The translations under genes were made by a program, and so were the position numbers. From NCBI GenBank assembly GCA_020249505.1, contig JADCFN010000008.1, positions 47,434 through 111,433 on the forward strand: a stretch of 64,000 nucleotides of DNA, written 5' to 3'. Below the pieces are notes generated by a model. It saw nothing but the letters and a program-made list of their open reading frames with translations, was not told the DNA's origin and did no database searches. This stretch comes from Roseomonas sp. Its GTDB lineage: Bacteria > Pseudomonadota > Alphaproteobacteria > Acetobacterales > Acetobacteraceae. Below are positions 7,591 through 15,935 of this stretch, piece after piece (the first letter of the stretch is position 1; every line of letters starts with the position of its first letter).

Positions 7591-8466
7591 ATGTCCTCTG
7601 CCAGTATTCGCTCGTTTTTTGATGAGGCGACCAATACGGTCAGCTATCTGATCTTTGACCCCACGACCCGCCAAGGCGCGGTAATTGATCCCGTGCTGGA
7701 TTGGGACCATCGCAGCGGGGAAGCGGATACGCGTTCTGCGGACCAATTGATTGAAGCCGCCCGGCAGGAAGGGATCACGATTGCGCTGATTCTGGAAACC
7801 CATGCCCATGCGGATCATCTGACCGCGGCGCCCTATATCAAGCAGCGCTGCGGCGGGCAGATCGCGATTGGCGAACACATCAAGGATGTGCAGCGCATCT
7901 TCCGCCCTGTCTTCGCGGCTGAGGATGTGAAGCCCGAAGGTGGCGATTTTGATCTTCTGCTGCGTGATGGGGAACGCCTGAAACTTGGCGCCATGGAAAT
8001 CGAGGTACTCCATACGCCGGGCCACACCCCGGCCTGTGTCTGTTATCGGATCGGCGATGATGTTTTCGTCGGCGATACGCTGTTCATGCATGATTACGGG
8101 ACGGCACGCGCGGATTTTCCGGGTGGTGATGCCAGGGTGCTATTCCGTTCCATCAAGCGCCTGCTTGCGCTGCCGCCCGCAACCAGGCTTTGGATGTGCC
8201 ATGATTATAAGGCGCCGGGGCGCGATGATTACGCCTGGCAAAGCACGGTGGCCGAACAGCGCGCGCATAACCCGCATGTGAAGGATGGCGTGACCGAGGA
8301 TGAATTTGTCGCTTTCCGCCAGGCACGTGATGCGAAGCTGGCGGCGCCCACGCTGCTGCTGCCCTCGATCCAGGTGAATATTCGCGCCGGGCGCTTCCCG
8401 GAGGCTGAGAGCAATGGCGTGCGTTATTTGAAAATACCGGTGAAGGCGCGCGCCGGGCTCGCGTGA
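7591..8466 (+). CDS. MBL-fold metallo-hydrolase of the persulfide dioxygenase/Blh type
   Basis: 291 residues. Metal ligands HAHADH (71-76) and LHTPGHTPACV around 140, with later DTLF and HDYKAPGRD. The protein belongs to the ETHE1/Blh branch of the beta-lactamase fold (VIDPVLDWD, SADQLIEAARQEGITIALILETHAHADH), whose members oxidise glutathione persulfide or act with BigR/rhodanese in sulfide detoxification. There is no rhodanese or BigR beside it, so the assignment to sulfur metabolism rests on family resemblance only. Start chosen at 7591 because GGAAAGG lies seven bases upstream; an ATG or alternative at 7570 has none. Confidence 0.85.
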   Translation: MSSASIRSFFDEATNTVSYLIFDPTTRQGAVIDPVLDWDHRSGEADTRSADQLIEAARQEGITIALILETHAHADHLTAAPYIKQRCGGQIAIGEHIKDVQRIFRPVFAAEDVKPEGGDFDLLLRDGERLKLGAMEIEVLHTPGHTPACVCYRIGDDVFVGDTLFMHDYGTARADFPGGDARVLFRSIKRLLALPPATRLWMCHDYKAPGRDDYAWQSTVAEQRAHNPHVKDGVTEDEFVAFRQARDAKLAAPTLLLPSIQVNIRAGRFPEAESNGVRYLKIPVKARAGLA

Positions 8467-8540
8467 AGCTTTGGCTTGCGGGGGCCTTCCCCTTTATGCT
8501 TGGTGGAAACGGTAAATTGATTGCTGGGAGAGCGACGCAG

Positions 8541-9533
8541 ATGATGAGACGGTTTTTCCTTGGTGCATCCATGGGCTTTGCCTTGGCCGCACCGGCCATC
8601 GCCCAAGGCCTGCCCGATCGGCCAATCACGCTGGTGAGTGGCTTTGCCCCCGGCGGTTCGACTGACATCACCGCGCGCCTGCTGGCGGAGCGCATGCAGG
8701 CGCATATGGGGGCCAATGCGCGCGTGGTGGTGGAAAACCGCCCCGGCGCTTCCGGGACTGTCGCGGCAGAGTGGCTGCGTCGGCAGCCCGCCGATGGCAC
8801 GGTGCTGATGTTGAATGAGGCATCATCCCATGCGTTGATTCCCGCTGCCATGCAGGGTGGCACACGCTATGACCCGATTGCCGATTTCAGTCATATCGCC
8901 ATTGCCGCCAATGGTCCCTTGATCCTGGTCTCGGCGCCGAATTTCCCCGCGGCTAACGCGGCTGAGGCAGTGGCGAAGCTGCGCGCCGGGCCGCAGGATA
9001 ACATGCCCTATGCGTCATCCGGCGTGGGATCCATGCCGCATTTTGCGGCTGAGGCGGTGGCGGTATCCTTGCTGCTCGGCGGGAAGTTTTCGCATGTGCC
9101 GTATCGTTCCGGCGGGCTGATGGTGGAATCCATTGCGCGCGGCGAAACGGCCTGGGGTGTTGCCGTACTGGCTTCCGCTGCCGCACAGGTGCGCGATAAT
9201 CGCGTGCGCGGCATTGCGATTACGGGCCTTGAGCGCTTCCCGGCCTTCCCGGATATTCCGACGCTCGCAGAATCCGGCATGCCCGGTTTTGACATTGGCA
9301 ATTGGTTCGCCGTGGTGGGGCCGCCGCGCATGCCGGAAGGGACCGTGACAGCGCTGAATCGTGCGATCAATGCCGCGCTTGCTGATCCGCAATTGCGGGA
9401 ACGCTTCCTGATTGCCGGGATTTCGCCCTGGACGCGGCCCAATACGCCCGCCGATGCGCGCGCCTTTTTTCAGGCAGAGCTTGCGAAGTTCAAGGGTGTT
9501 GTGGAACGCACCGGCGTGAAGATGGAGCAGTGA
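8541..9533 (+). CDS. Tripartite tricarboxylate transporter substrate-binding protein (Bug family)
   Basis: 330 residues: signal peptide (MMRRFFLGASMGFALAAPAIA-QG) then the Bug fold with LPDRPITLVSGFAPGGSTDI, the conserved first strand/loop that binds carboxylate ligands, VVENRPGASGT, and PYASSGVGSMPHFA. Family proteins deliver small carboxylates or amides to the TctA/TctB membrane subunits. No tctA or tctB is nearby, so it is an orphan receptor like many in Burkholderiales and Acetobacteraceae. Start at 8541 has GGGAGAG upstream; a start at 8463 would add a non-signal sequence. Followed by a good terminator. Confidence 0.92.
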   Translation: MMRRFFLGASMGFALAAPAIAQGLPDRPITLVSGFAPGGSTDITARLLAERMQAHMGANARVVVENRPGASGTVAAEWLRRQPADGTVLMLNEASSHALIPAAMQGGTRYDPIADFSHIAIAANGPLILVSAPNFPAANAAEAVAKLRAGPQDNMPYASSGVGSMPHFAAEAVAVSLLLGGKFSHVPYRSGGLMVESIARGETAWGVAVLASAAAQVRDNRVRGIAITGLERFPAFPDIPTLAESGMPGFDIGNWFAVVGPPRMPEGTVTALNRAINAALADPQLRERFLIAGISPWTRPNTPADARAFFQAELAKFKGVVERTGVKMEQ

Positions 9534-9540
9534 GCATAAC

Positions 9541-9572
9541 GGGCGCCTGATGATCGTTCAGGCGCCCTTTTT
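9541..9572 (+). terminator. Intrinsic terminator after the Bug receptor gene
   Basis: Perfect 10-base stem GGGCGCCTGA (9541-9550) / TCAGGCGCCC (9558-9567), seven-base loop, then TTTTT (9568-9572). It begins seven bases after the stop codon of the Bug gene and separates it from the convergent leftward operon. Confidence 0.85.
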
Positions 9573-9575
9573 ATT

Positions 9576-10370
9576 TCAGTCCTTCGGCGGTAGATGGAGC
9601 GCCACCACTTCGCCCCCCTGCCCCGCCACTTCGGGAAAGCGCCGCCGCACATCCGGATCATGCCCCGGAATCACGCGGCTATCATCGCCACCCGCAAGCT
9701 TCTTTGCCGCGCGCCAGCCGGCTGCCATCGCCCCCAGATCGAAAATGATCGGGAACGGATTGCCGCTGAGCGCATTGGCGTAGAAATGCATGGCGTCGGA
9801 CGCCAGCACCACCGGCCCACGCGCGGTTTGCACGCGCACCACCTGAAGCCCGTCCGAATGCCCGCCAACGCGATGGACAGATACGCCCGGCGCCACTTCG
9901 CCATCGCCATCATGAAACACGACGCGATCCGCATAAAGCGCCTTCACCATGGCAACCACATGCGCGGCCTCAAAAGGCAGGCGAATGGCATGCACACACA
10001 TGTGCCGGCCGGTTGCGAAGTGCATTTCGCGTTCCTGCAAATGGAATTTCGCACCTGGGAACATGCCAAGGGAGCCCGCGTGATCATAATGCAAATGCGT
10101 GATGATCACATCCGATACCTTGGCGGCATCCGTGCCCATGGCCTTCAGGCTATCGCGCACATTGCGCGCGATGGTGCGCCCACGGGCCGCGGCGGTTTCC
10201 TCATCAAAACCGGTATCAACCACAATTTCCCGCCCATCCGGCGCGCGCAGCAACCAGATGAAGTAATCAAGCGGCATGGCTTCATGCGCATCGGGCACGG
10301 GCAACAGGAAATTCGTCTGCGCCGTGCGTTCATGCCGCCCGTAGCGGATGGCATAGGCTTCCCAATTCAT
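9576..10370 (-). CDS. N-acyl homoserine lactonase-like MBL-fold hydrolase
   Basis: 264 residues with HLHYDHAG (92-99), the metal-binding motif in the exact HxHxDH form of AHL lactonases, preceded by VDTGFD (51-56) and followed by HSDG, SDAMHFY and a terminal PGHDP. The family contains AiiA-type quorum-quenching lactonases but also many catabolic lactone hydrolases. Its start overlaps the stop of the upstream dehydrogenase by four bases, making it the last gene of a CMD-dehydrogenase-MBL unit; in this context a catabolic lactone or ester hydrolase is at least as likely as quorum quenching. Confidence 0.83.
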   Translation of the reverse strand: MNWEAYAIRYGRHERTAQTNFLLPVPDAHEAMPLDYFIWLLRAPDGREIVVDTGFDEETAAARGRTIARNVRDSLKAMGTDAAKVSDVIITHLHYDHAGSLGMFPGAKFHLQEREMHFATGRHMCVHAIRLPFEAAHVVAMVKALYADRVVFHDGDGEVAPGVSVHRVGGHSDGLQVVRVQTARGPVVLASDAMHFYANALSGNPFPIIFDLGAMAAGWRAAKKLAGGDDSRVIPGHDPDVRRRFPEVAGQGGEVVALHLPPKD

Positions 10371-11278
10371 GATTCCTTGTTCCCCCCCAGCACAGTGCCG
10401 GTCATTTGTTCCAGCATTTTCGCAAGCGCGGTGTGATCAACCCCCGGCCCAAGCGATGTTGACGCCGCGAGCCACATTTCCCGACAAAGTGCCGAAAATG
10501 GCGCGGGCGTTGTGGTTTCACGCCCCACTTCAAGCGCGATGGACAGATCCTTCACCATCAGATCAAGCCCAAACCCAGCATCGAAGCGACGCGACAGCAC
10601 ATATTCCTTGAACTTCTTTTGCGTGGAATTGTTCATGCCGGATGAGGCATTCAACACATCCACCATCATCGTCGGATCAAGCCCGAAGCGCTGGCCGATC
10701 AGTAGCGCCTCAACGCCAATCAGATAGCCGCCGGCCGAAACGAGATTATTCAGCGCCTTCATCGCCTGCCCGGCGCCGATATCGCCACAGCGATAGATGG
10801 ATGTGCCCATCGCCTTCAGCACTGGCTCGGCACGATCAATCTCCGCCGCCGGACCGCCCACCATGATGGCAAGCTGACCCGATTTGGCGCGCGGCACACC
10901 ACCGGAGACCGGGCAATCAATCATCGCCACACCATGGCCTTCCAGCATCGCGGCGATCTCTCGCGTGCGGCCTGGCTGGCCGGATGTCATGTCAATCACC
11001 AGCATGCCAGGCTTGAGCGATGGCAGCATGGCTTCCACCGCTTCACCTACCTGCTTGCTGGTCGGCACAATCATCACCACGCAATCGGCGCCGCTTGCGG
11101 CTTCCGCCGGCGTTGCAGCGGCTTTCGCGCCGGTTTCGGTCGCGAAGGATGCGGCGCGGCCTGGCAGCACATCACAAACCGTCACGTCAAAGCCGGCCTT
11201 CACCAGATTGGCCGCCATGGGCCATCCCATATTGCCGATGCCAGCGAAGGCGATGCGCTTCAATGCAGCCGACATCAC
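10367..11278 (-). CDS. NAD(P)-dependent beta-hydroxyacid dehydrogenase (3-hydroxyisobutyrate dehydrogenase family)
   Basis: 303 residues. N-terminal Rossmann motif GIGNMGWPMAANLVKAG (residues 13-29), the substrate-binding CPVSGGVPRAKSGQ, and the catalytic lysine region GAGQAMKALNNLVSAGG; all hallmarks of the beta-hydroxyacid dehydrogenase family (3-HIBDH, tartronate semialdehyde reductase, LtnD). The exact substrate cannot be read from sequence. Coupled by four-base overlaps to the CMD gene upstream and to the MBL gene downstream, so all three should act in one pathway. A second, distinct member of this family is at 18806-19708. Confidence 0.9.
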   Translation of the reverse strand: MMSAALKRIAFAGIGNMGWPMAANLVKAGFDVTVCDVLPGRAASFATETGAKAAATPAEAASGADCVVMIVPTSKQVGEAVEAMLPSLKPGMLVIDMTSGQPGRTREIAAMLEGHGVAMIDCPVSGGVPRAKSGQLAIMVGGPAAEIDRAEPVLKAMGTSIYRCGDIGAGQAMKALNNLVSAGGYLIGVEALLIGQRFGLDPTMMVDVLNASSGMNNSTQKKFKEYVLSRRFDAGFGLDLMVKDLSIALEVGRETTTPAPFSALCREMWLAASTSLGPGVDHTALAKMLEQMTGTVLGGNKES

Positions 11279-11673
11279 TTCTTCCCCGGAATGGCGCCTT
11301 CGGCGATCAGCACCTCATGCGCTGCCTTGAAGGCATCAAGCCCGGCGGGAATGCCGCAATAGGCAGTGGCATGCAGAAGCGTCGCCTTGATTTCATCCAC
11401 CGTAATGCCGTTATTCAGCGCGCCTTTCACATGCAGCTTCACTTCCGGAATTTTGCCAAGCGCGGTCAGCATTGCCAGGTTCAGCAGCGAACGCGTCTTG
11501 CGGTCCAGCGTGGGATCGCCCCAGGCCCAGCCCCAGGCCCAGGCGGTCGTGGCGCGCTGGAAGGACATCATGAATTCATCGGCCTTCGCCATGGACGAAT
11601 CCACATATTCCGGGCCCAGCACCGCACGGCGGATGGGCAAACCCTTGTCGAATAGCGCCTGATCATCGGACAT
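11275..11673 (-). CDS. Carboxymuconolactone decarboxylase (CMD) family protein
   Basis: 132 residues with the CMD fold sequence: DRKTRSLLNLAMLTALGK, ELKLHVKGALNNGITVDEIK-type block and LLHATAYCGIPAGLDAFKAA. Resembles 4-carboxymuconolactone decarboxylase (PcaC) in length and layout, lacking the CxxC of AhpD-type peroxidase members (a single Cys in TAYCGIP). With a lactonase-like MBL enzyme and a dehydrogenase in the same operon, a role in catabolism of an aromatic or lactone intermediate is an inference. First gene of the three-gene overlap series. Confidence 0.85.
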   Translation of the reverse strand: MSDDQALFDKGLPIRRAVLGPEYVDSSMAKADEFMMSFQRATTAWAWGWAWGDPTLDRKTRSLLNLAMLTALGKIPEVKLHVKGALNNGITVDEIKATLLHATAYCGIPAGLDAFKAAHEVLIAEGAIPGKK

Positions 11674-11753
11674 TCTTATGCTCCTTCATGGATTGGAAGG
11701 GGCAAGCTGGCGCGATGGCGCTGGGCGGTCAACCGGGGCAGGTTGCGCGTAAG

Positions 11754-12344
11754 CTATTCAGCCTTTTCCGGTTCATACCAGGGCCAGCGCTGCTTCACGA
11801 CTGGGCTATCCGGCGCATAGGCAATGCAGGTGCCAATCAGCGCCGGCCTTACCTTTTTTTCATCCACTGCCTCACCGGCGGCACGGCGGGCTTCGGCCTG
11901 TTCAAGTTCACGCTGGCGGCGCACGGGGTAGAGGGTTTGGAAGGCAACCGTACCCATCTGGCCAATCACTTCACGCAAATGCGTGCAGCCATGAATGCCG
12001 CCGACGCGTTCATTCACCGCGCGCACAAAACCAGGCCCGATCTTGAGACCCGCGAGCCGCGCGAAATTGGGTGCCGCAGCCGGGCAAACATCATAGGGTG
12101 TGAAATCGGATGCGGCTTCGCAGGACAGCACGTCAAAATCCTCATTGATGGTCATGCGGATCCACATGCCATGCAACGCCTCACCGGGTTCAATCCAGCC
12201 GCGGCCTTCATTGTTGAAGCCGTAGCTTTTGGTGTCCACCAGATGGGCTTCGATATCGAAAAGCCCGTCCTTGCGCTGATAGCCGCGCAATTGGATGTCG
12301 CGCAGATGAAGCAGATTACGTTCGGCGGGGTTAGAAAGAGGCAT
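11754..12344 (-). CDS. DUF2889 domain protein
   Basis: 196 residues of the DUF2889 family: starts with RNLLHLRDIQLRGYQRKDG, continues FDIEAHLVDTKSYGF, MWIRMTINEDFDVL, and ends with GCTHLREVIGQMGTVAFQTL. The invariant CTHL suggests a metal or catalytic site, but no activity is established for the family, which often neighbours aromatic-acid or CoA catabolic genes. Same strand as, and 80 bases upstream of, the CMD-dehydrogenase-MBL unit, and 65 bases downstream of the mutarotase gene, so one long transcript from 16.9 kb to 9.6 kb is possible. Confidence 0.88.
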   Translation of the reverse strand: MPLSNPAERNLLHLRDIQLRGYQRKDGLFDIEAHLVDTKSYGFNNEGRGWIEPGEALHGMWIRMTINEDFDVLSCEAASDFTPYDVCPAAAPNFARLAGLKIGPGFVRAVNERVGGIHGCTHLREVIGQMGTVAFQTLYPVRRQRELEQAEARRAAGEAVDEKKVRPALIGTCIAYAPDSPVVKQRWPWYEPEKAE

Positions 12345-12409
12345 GATGTATGGTCCGGTTACGCTGCACTGCGGCAGGTTATTGCCACGCGGCGCGCCGC
12401 AAGGCCAGA

Positions 12410-13231
12410 TCAGGCAGCAGCGAGGCGGATGGTGCCGTGCAGGGATTGACCATGCCCCAACAGTCGCATGGGGGCGGCGGCGGCCAGTGCCGGGCGATTG
12501 GGCGCATCGGGCATGTGGCTGACGGGCTCCACGCAGATGATCGGCTGCGCTGCCGGGGCATAGACCTGCAGGCCCGCAGCGAAATCACCCGTGGCAGTGA
12601 GCGTGATGGTGCCGGCTGGCGTGGTGAGGCGCGCCACGCCATCCCAACCGGCGAAGAAATTATCGAGGCCGATCAGCGGAGCCTCAGCCGCCGCAATGCC
12701 GGTGCATGGCGTGAGGCTTTCCGGCAGGCCGCGTTCAGAATGATTGGCGCGTTGCGTGGCACTTAGATGCAGGGAGGTCGCAGCACTACGGATGAACCAG
12801 GGATGCCAGCCCATGCCATAGGGTACGGGCGCGGCGCCTTCATGCCGCAGGGTCATTTCCATGAGCAGACCATCGGTATCAAGCGTTAAGACTAACTGCG
12901 CCGTGTAGTCGAAAGGGGCGAAGTTCACGCGCTGTTGCAAAACGGCGTGATCCGCCTTTGCGAAGATCACCTCCCAGAGCAGATCGCGCGCTAGCCCGTG
13001 AATGGCGGTGCCTTCCGCGGTGCGATTGATTGGCATGGCGTGTCCGGCGATGCGCCCTGCATCCAGCCGATTGGCCCAGGGCAGCATCCAGAAGGCGCCG
13101 TAAGCGCCAGGATGGCGCGCGCCTTCAGGGGCTGGCACAAGAATGTCGTGGCCGCACCATTGCAGGCTTGCAAAAGCCGCGCCCTGTTCCGGGCAGATCA
13201 GCGCCTGCCAATCACCGCAGTACAGCTTCAT
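12410..13231 (-). CDS. Aldose 1-epimerase (mutarotase) family protein
   Basis: 273 residues of the galactose mutarotase-like fold. Visible features: FWMLPWANRLDAGRI (a substrate-binding arginine), the HGLARD motif that carries a catalytic histidine, YGMGWHPWF with the second histidine, and a C-terminal CVEPVSHMPDAPNR with the catalytic glutamate. It interconverts sugar anomers. Its start overlaps the uronate dehydrogenase stop by four bases, so it most likely prepares or resolves anomers of the uronic acid handled by that enzyme. Confidence 0.88.
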   Translation of the reverse strand: MKLYCGDWQALICPEQGAAFASLQWCGHDILVPAPEGARHPGAYGAFWMLPWANRLDAGRIAGHAMPINRTAEGTAIHGLARDLLWEVIFAKADHAVLQQRVNFAPFDYTAQLVLTLDTDGLLMEMTLRHEGAAPVPYGMGWHPWFIRSAATSLHLSATQRANHSERGLPESLTPCTGIAAAEAPLIGLDNFFAGWDGVARLTTPAGTITLTATGDFAAGLQVYAPAAQPIICVEPVSHMPDAPNRPALAAAAPMRLLGHGQSLHGTIRLAAA

Positions 13232-14067
13232 TCCGACGCGAAGTGATCCCGCGGAGAGGGCGCGCCGCGGGAATACTCAATCGCGGTATAGGCACCACCC
13301 TGATAGCGTTCGGAGACAGGATCGGCGGTGATGCCCTCGAGCTCCGCCCGCCAGGCTTCGGCATTGTCTTGAGGCACCCAGCCAATGCGCGCGCGATGAT
13401 CCTCTCGCCAATAGCCGGTCGGGTTATTGGATTGACCCCAAATCACCGCATGGCCGGTTCTCTCCGCCAGCACACAGCATTCAATCAGCCGCGTGAGATC
13501 GGGATAGGACAACCAGGTGGAAAGCATGCGCCGATCCAAGGGCTTCGGCTGGCAGGAACCGATGCGGAGGTTGATATTCTCAACCCCATGCTTGTCCCAA
13601 TACATCCGCCCCATCATCTCGCCATAGACTTTGGAAATGCCGTAATAGCCATCGGGGCGGAAGGCGCAATCCGCATCCAGCTTCGCATCATTGCCGCGCG
13701 GGCGTTCATGAAAGCCAATGGTGTGATTGGAACTGGCGAAGATCACCCGCGCGCCTTCGCGCCTTGCGGCCTCATACACATGATAAAGCCCGCGCAGATT
13801 GGGGCCGAGTATTTCCTCGAAAGGGCGCTCAACACTTACGCCACCGAAATGAAGAATGGCACCGCAGCCTTCCGCCTGACGGAGCAACGCCACACCATCA
13901 TTCAAATCCGCCTGCACAAACCGCGCGTTTGGTGGCAGCGGATCAGGAAAGGGCGCAATATCCGTCAGGCGTAGCACCCAGCCAAACGCGCCTAGGCTTT
14001 GCGTGAGATGCCGGCCGAGCGCGCCGGAAGCGCCGGTCAGCAGTACGGGTTTGGTGGGCGCGGTCAT
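13228..14067 (-). CDS. udh: Uronate dehydrogenase-like NAD-dependent epimerase/dehydratase
   Basis: 279 residues of the extended short-chain dehydrogenase family: cofactor loop TGASGALGRH near the N-terminus, FASSNHTIGF, and YGISKVYGE with the Tyr and Lys of the YxxxK catalytic pair. SSNHTIGFH and RIGSCQP resemble uronate dehydrogenase (EC 1.1.1.203), which oxidises glucuronate or galacturonate to the aldarolactone. The neighbouring TRAP transporter and mutarotase support this. Start at 14067 has GGAGG upstream; the longer frame to 14241 would run deep into the dctM gene. Downstream aldarate enzymes are not in the window. Confidence 0.85.
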   Translation of the reverse strand: MTAPTKPVLLTGASGALGRHLTQSLGAFGWVLRLTDIAPFPDPLPPNARFVQADLNDGVALLRQAEGCGAILHFGGVSVERPFEEILGPNLRGLYHVYEAARREGARVIFASSNHTIGFHERPRGNDAKLDADCAFRPDGYYGISKVYGEMMGRMYWDKHGVENINLRIGSCQPKPLDRRMLSTWLSYPDLTRLIECCVLAERTGHAVIWGQSNNPTGYWREDHRARIGWVPQDNAEAWRAELEGITADPVSERYQGGAYTAIEYSRGAPSPRDHFASE

Positions 14068-14071
14068 GCCA

Positions 14072-15370
14072 TCAGCCTCCATAGCCAAGCAGCAGGCGCG
14101 GCAGCGTGAGTGACATGGCCGGCCAATAGGTGGTGAGAATAAGCGCGAGCAGGATGGCGCCATAAAAGGGCCAGATGGTGCGCATGACCTGTTCCATGGA
14201 TATTCGGCCAATCGCGCAACCAACAAATAGCACCGCACCAACCGGTGGTGTGGTCAGCCCAAGGCCAAGGTTCATCATCATCACCATGCCGAATTGTACC
14301 GGGTCAACGCCAATAGCGGTCACCACCGGCAGGAAGATCGGCGTCGTTATCAGGATGAGTGCCGCCATATCCATCACGCACCCCAGCAGCAGCAAGCACA
14401 CGTTGATCAGCAGCAGGATGACGATGGGATTGGCGCTGATGGCGAGCATCCCTTCCGTCAGCAATTCCGGCAGGCGATACATCGCGAGCAGCCAGGCAAA
14501 AGCGGTTGCCGTGCCGACGAGTAGAAACACCACTGATGTAGTGCGCACACTGGCTTTCACCGCAATCAGAAAATCCGGCCAGGACAGGTTGCGATAGACC
14601 AGCAATGTCACCACCAGCGCCCAAATGGCACCAAAGGCCGCACTTTCCGTGACCGTGAAAACACCGGACAGCACACCACCCAGAATGATCACGGCCGTCA
14701 GCAGCCCGGGCAGCGCATCAATGAAGGTCCAGAACAAATGCCGAAACCCGGCCCAGCCTTCAGAGGGATAGCCGCGCCGCACCGCCATGACATAGGCGGC
14801 GATGCCAAGGAAAAGGCACATCGTGATGCCTGGCACGATACCCGCGATGAACAGCGCACTCACGGAAATGCCACCACCCGCCGCCAGCGAATAGAGAATC
14901 ATATTATGGCTCGGCGGAATTAGAATGCCCGCAATGCTGCTGGTGACGGTGAGTGACACCGCATAATCCACGCCATACCCCTTGGCCTTCATTGCCGGGA
15001 TCAGAATGGTGCCAGTGGCCGAGGTATCCGCCACGGCAGATCCGGAAATTCCGCCAAACAGCATGGAGGTTGAAACATCCACCATGCCGAGGCCGCCGCG
15101 CATCCAACCAACACAGGCGGAAGCCAGCGCCACCAGGCGGCGCGCAATGCCGCCATGAAGCATGATCTCGCCAGCAAAAATAAAAAAGGGAATGGCGAGC
15201 AGGGAGAACATGCTCATGCCACTCGCCATCTGCTGAAAGGCAACGGCGGGGTTCAGCCCTTCATAAAGGAATCCCACAACAGCCGCGATGCCAAGGCAGA
15301 AAGCCACAGGCACACCAGCCATGACACCCAAGGCGAAAACCGCGAAAATCAGAAAAAGCCCTGGTTCCAT
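14072..15370 (-). CDS. TRAP transporter large permease (DctM type)
   Basis: 432 residues, about twelve hydrophobic segments. Typical DctM sequence: FLIFAVFALGVMAGVPVAFCL, then GSAVADTSATGTILIPAMKAKGY and IPPSHNMILYS, which form the Na+-coupled transport core. Works with the small permease and the periplasmic receptor encoded just upstream to import a solute, inferred to be a uronic acid. Start at ATG 15370, five bases after the dctQ stop; the frame extends to 15427 but that would overlap dctQ with an uncharacteristic basic sequence. Confidence 0.94.
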   Translation of the reverse strand: MEPGLFLIFAVFALGVMAGVPVAFCLGIAAVVGFLYEGLNPAVAFQQMASGMSMFSLLAIPFFIFAGEIMLHGGIARRLVALASACVGWMRGGLGMVDVSTSMLFGGISGSAVADTSATGTILIPAMKAKGYGVDYAVSLTVTSSIAGILIPPSHNMILYSLAAGGGISVSALFIAGIVPGITMCLFLGIAAYVMAVRRGYPSEGWAGFRHLFWTFIDALPGLLTAVIILGGVLSGVFTVTESAAFGAIWALVVTLLVYRNLSWPDFLIAVKASVRTTSVVFLLVGTATAFAWLLAMYRLPELLTEGMLAISANPIVILLLINVCLLLLGCVMDMAALILITTPIFLPVVTAIGVDPVQFGMVMMMNLGLGLTTPPVGAVLFVGCAIGRISMEQVMRTIWPFYGAILLALILTTYWPAMSLTLPRLLLGYGG

Positions 15371-15374
15371 CTGC

Positions 15375-15935
15375 CTATTCCAAAAAGGCCGCAGCGGGGC
15401 CACGTTTTTCCCGCGCCTCTGGCACAAGAATATCGCGTAGCACCTGCTCTAACGCAAACAACGCCATCAGCGCGCCGCCGAGCACCATGGGCGCATAAGT
15501 CCAACCCTGGCTGATGCCGAGCAAGGGGATGCGGAAATTTGCAACCATTTCCACCAATTCCCAGGACCAGATCGCCATGCCAAGGCCAAACAAGCCCACC
15601 AGCGCATCACAACCCACCGCAATCCAGCGCTGCGCTGCACCCGGCAGGGCTTCGCGCAAGCCAAGCACCGAAAGATGAAAGCGTTCCCGCACACCCACTG
15701 CTGCCACTGGCATGGCAATGCACAGAATGGCGAGTGTCGCACCGCGTTCGATCCAGGTTGGCGTGTCATTCAGCACATAACGGCCAAATACGAGCCAACC
15801 CATCATCACCACCAACGCGACCAAAGCCGTGCCCGCAAGTGCAATGGTCACACCCGCCATCACATCCAAGACGCGCGCAAAAACCGCAAGTGGCGCGGGC
15901 AAATCGCCGCGCCGCCGCGTTTCACCCAAGCTCAC
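15375..15935 (-). CDS. TRAP transporter small permease (DctQ type)
   Basis: 186 residues with four hydrophobic segments. The family signature is visible around WLVFGRYVLNDTPTWIERGA and VGVRERFHLSV. It forms the membrane complex with the DctM subunit. Its start overlaps the receptor gene stop by four bases (15932-15935), giving the gene order receptor, small permease, large permease, uronate dehydrogenase, mutarotase. Confidence 0.92.
   Translation of the reverse strand: MSLGETRRRGDLPAPLAVFARVLDVMAGVTIALAGTALVALVVMMGWLVFGRYVLNDTPTWIERGATLAILCIAMPVAAVGVRERFHLSVLGLREALPGAAQRWIAVGCDALVGLFGLGMAIWSWELVEMVANFRIPLLGISQGWTYAPMVLGGALMALFALEQVLRDILVPEAREKRGPAAAFLE

Noticed and set aside
9576..10370. 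Quorum-quenching system
   Set aside because: HLHYDH is shared by many catabolic lactonases, and there is no LuxI/LuxR gene nearby.
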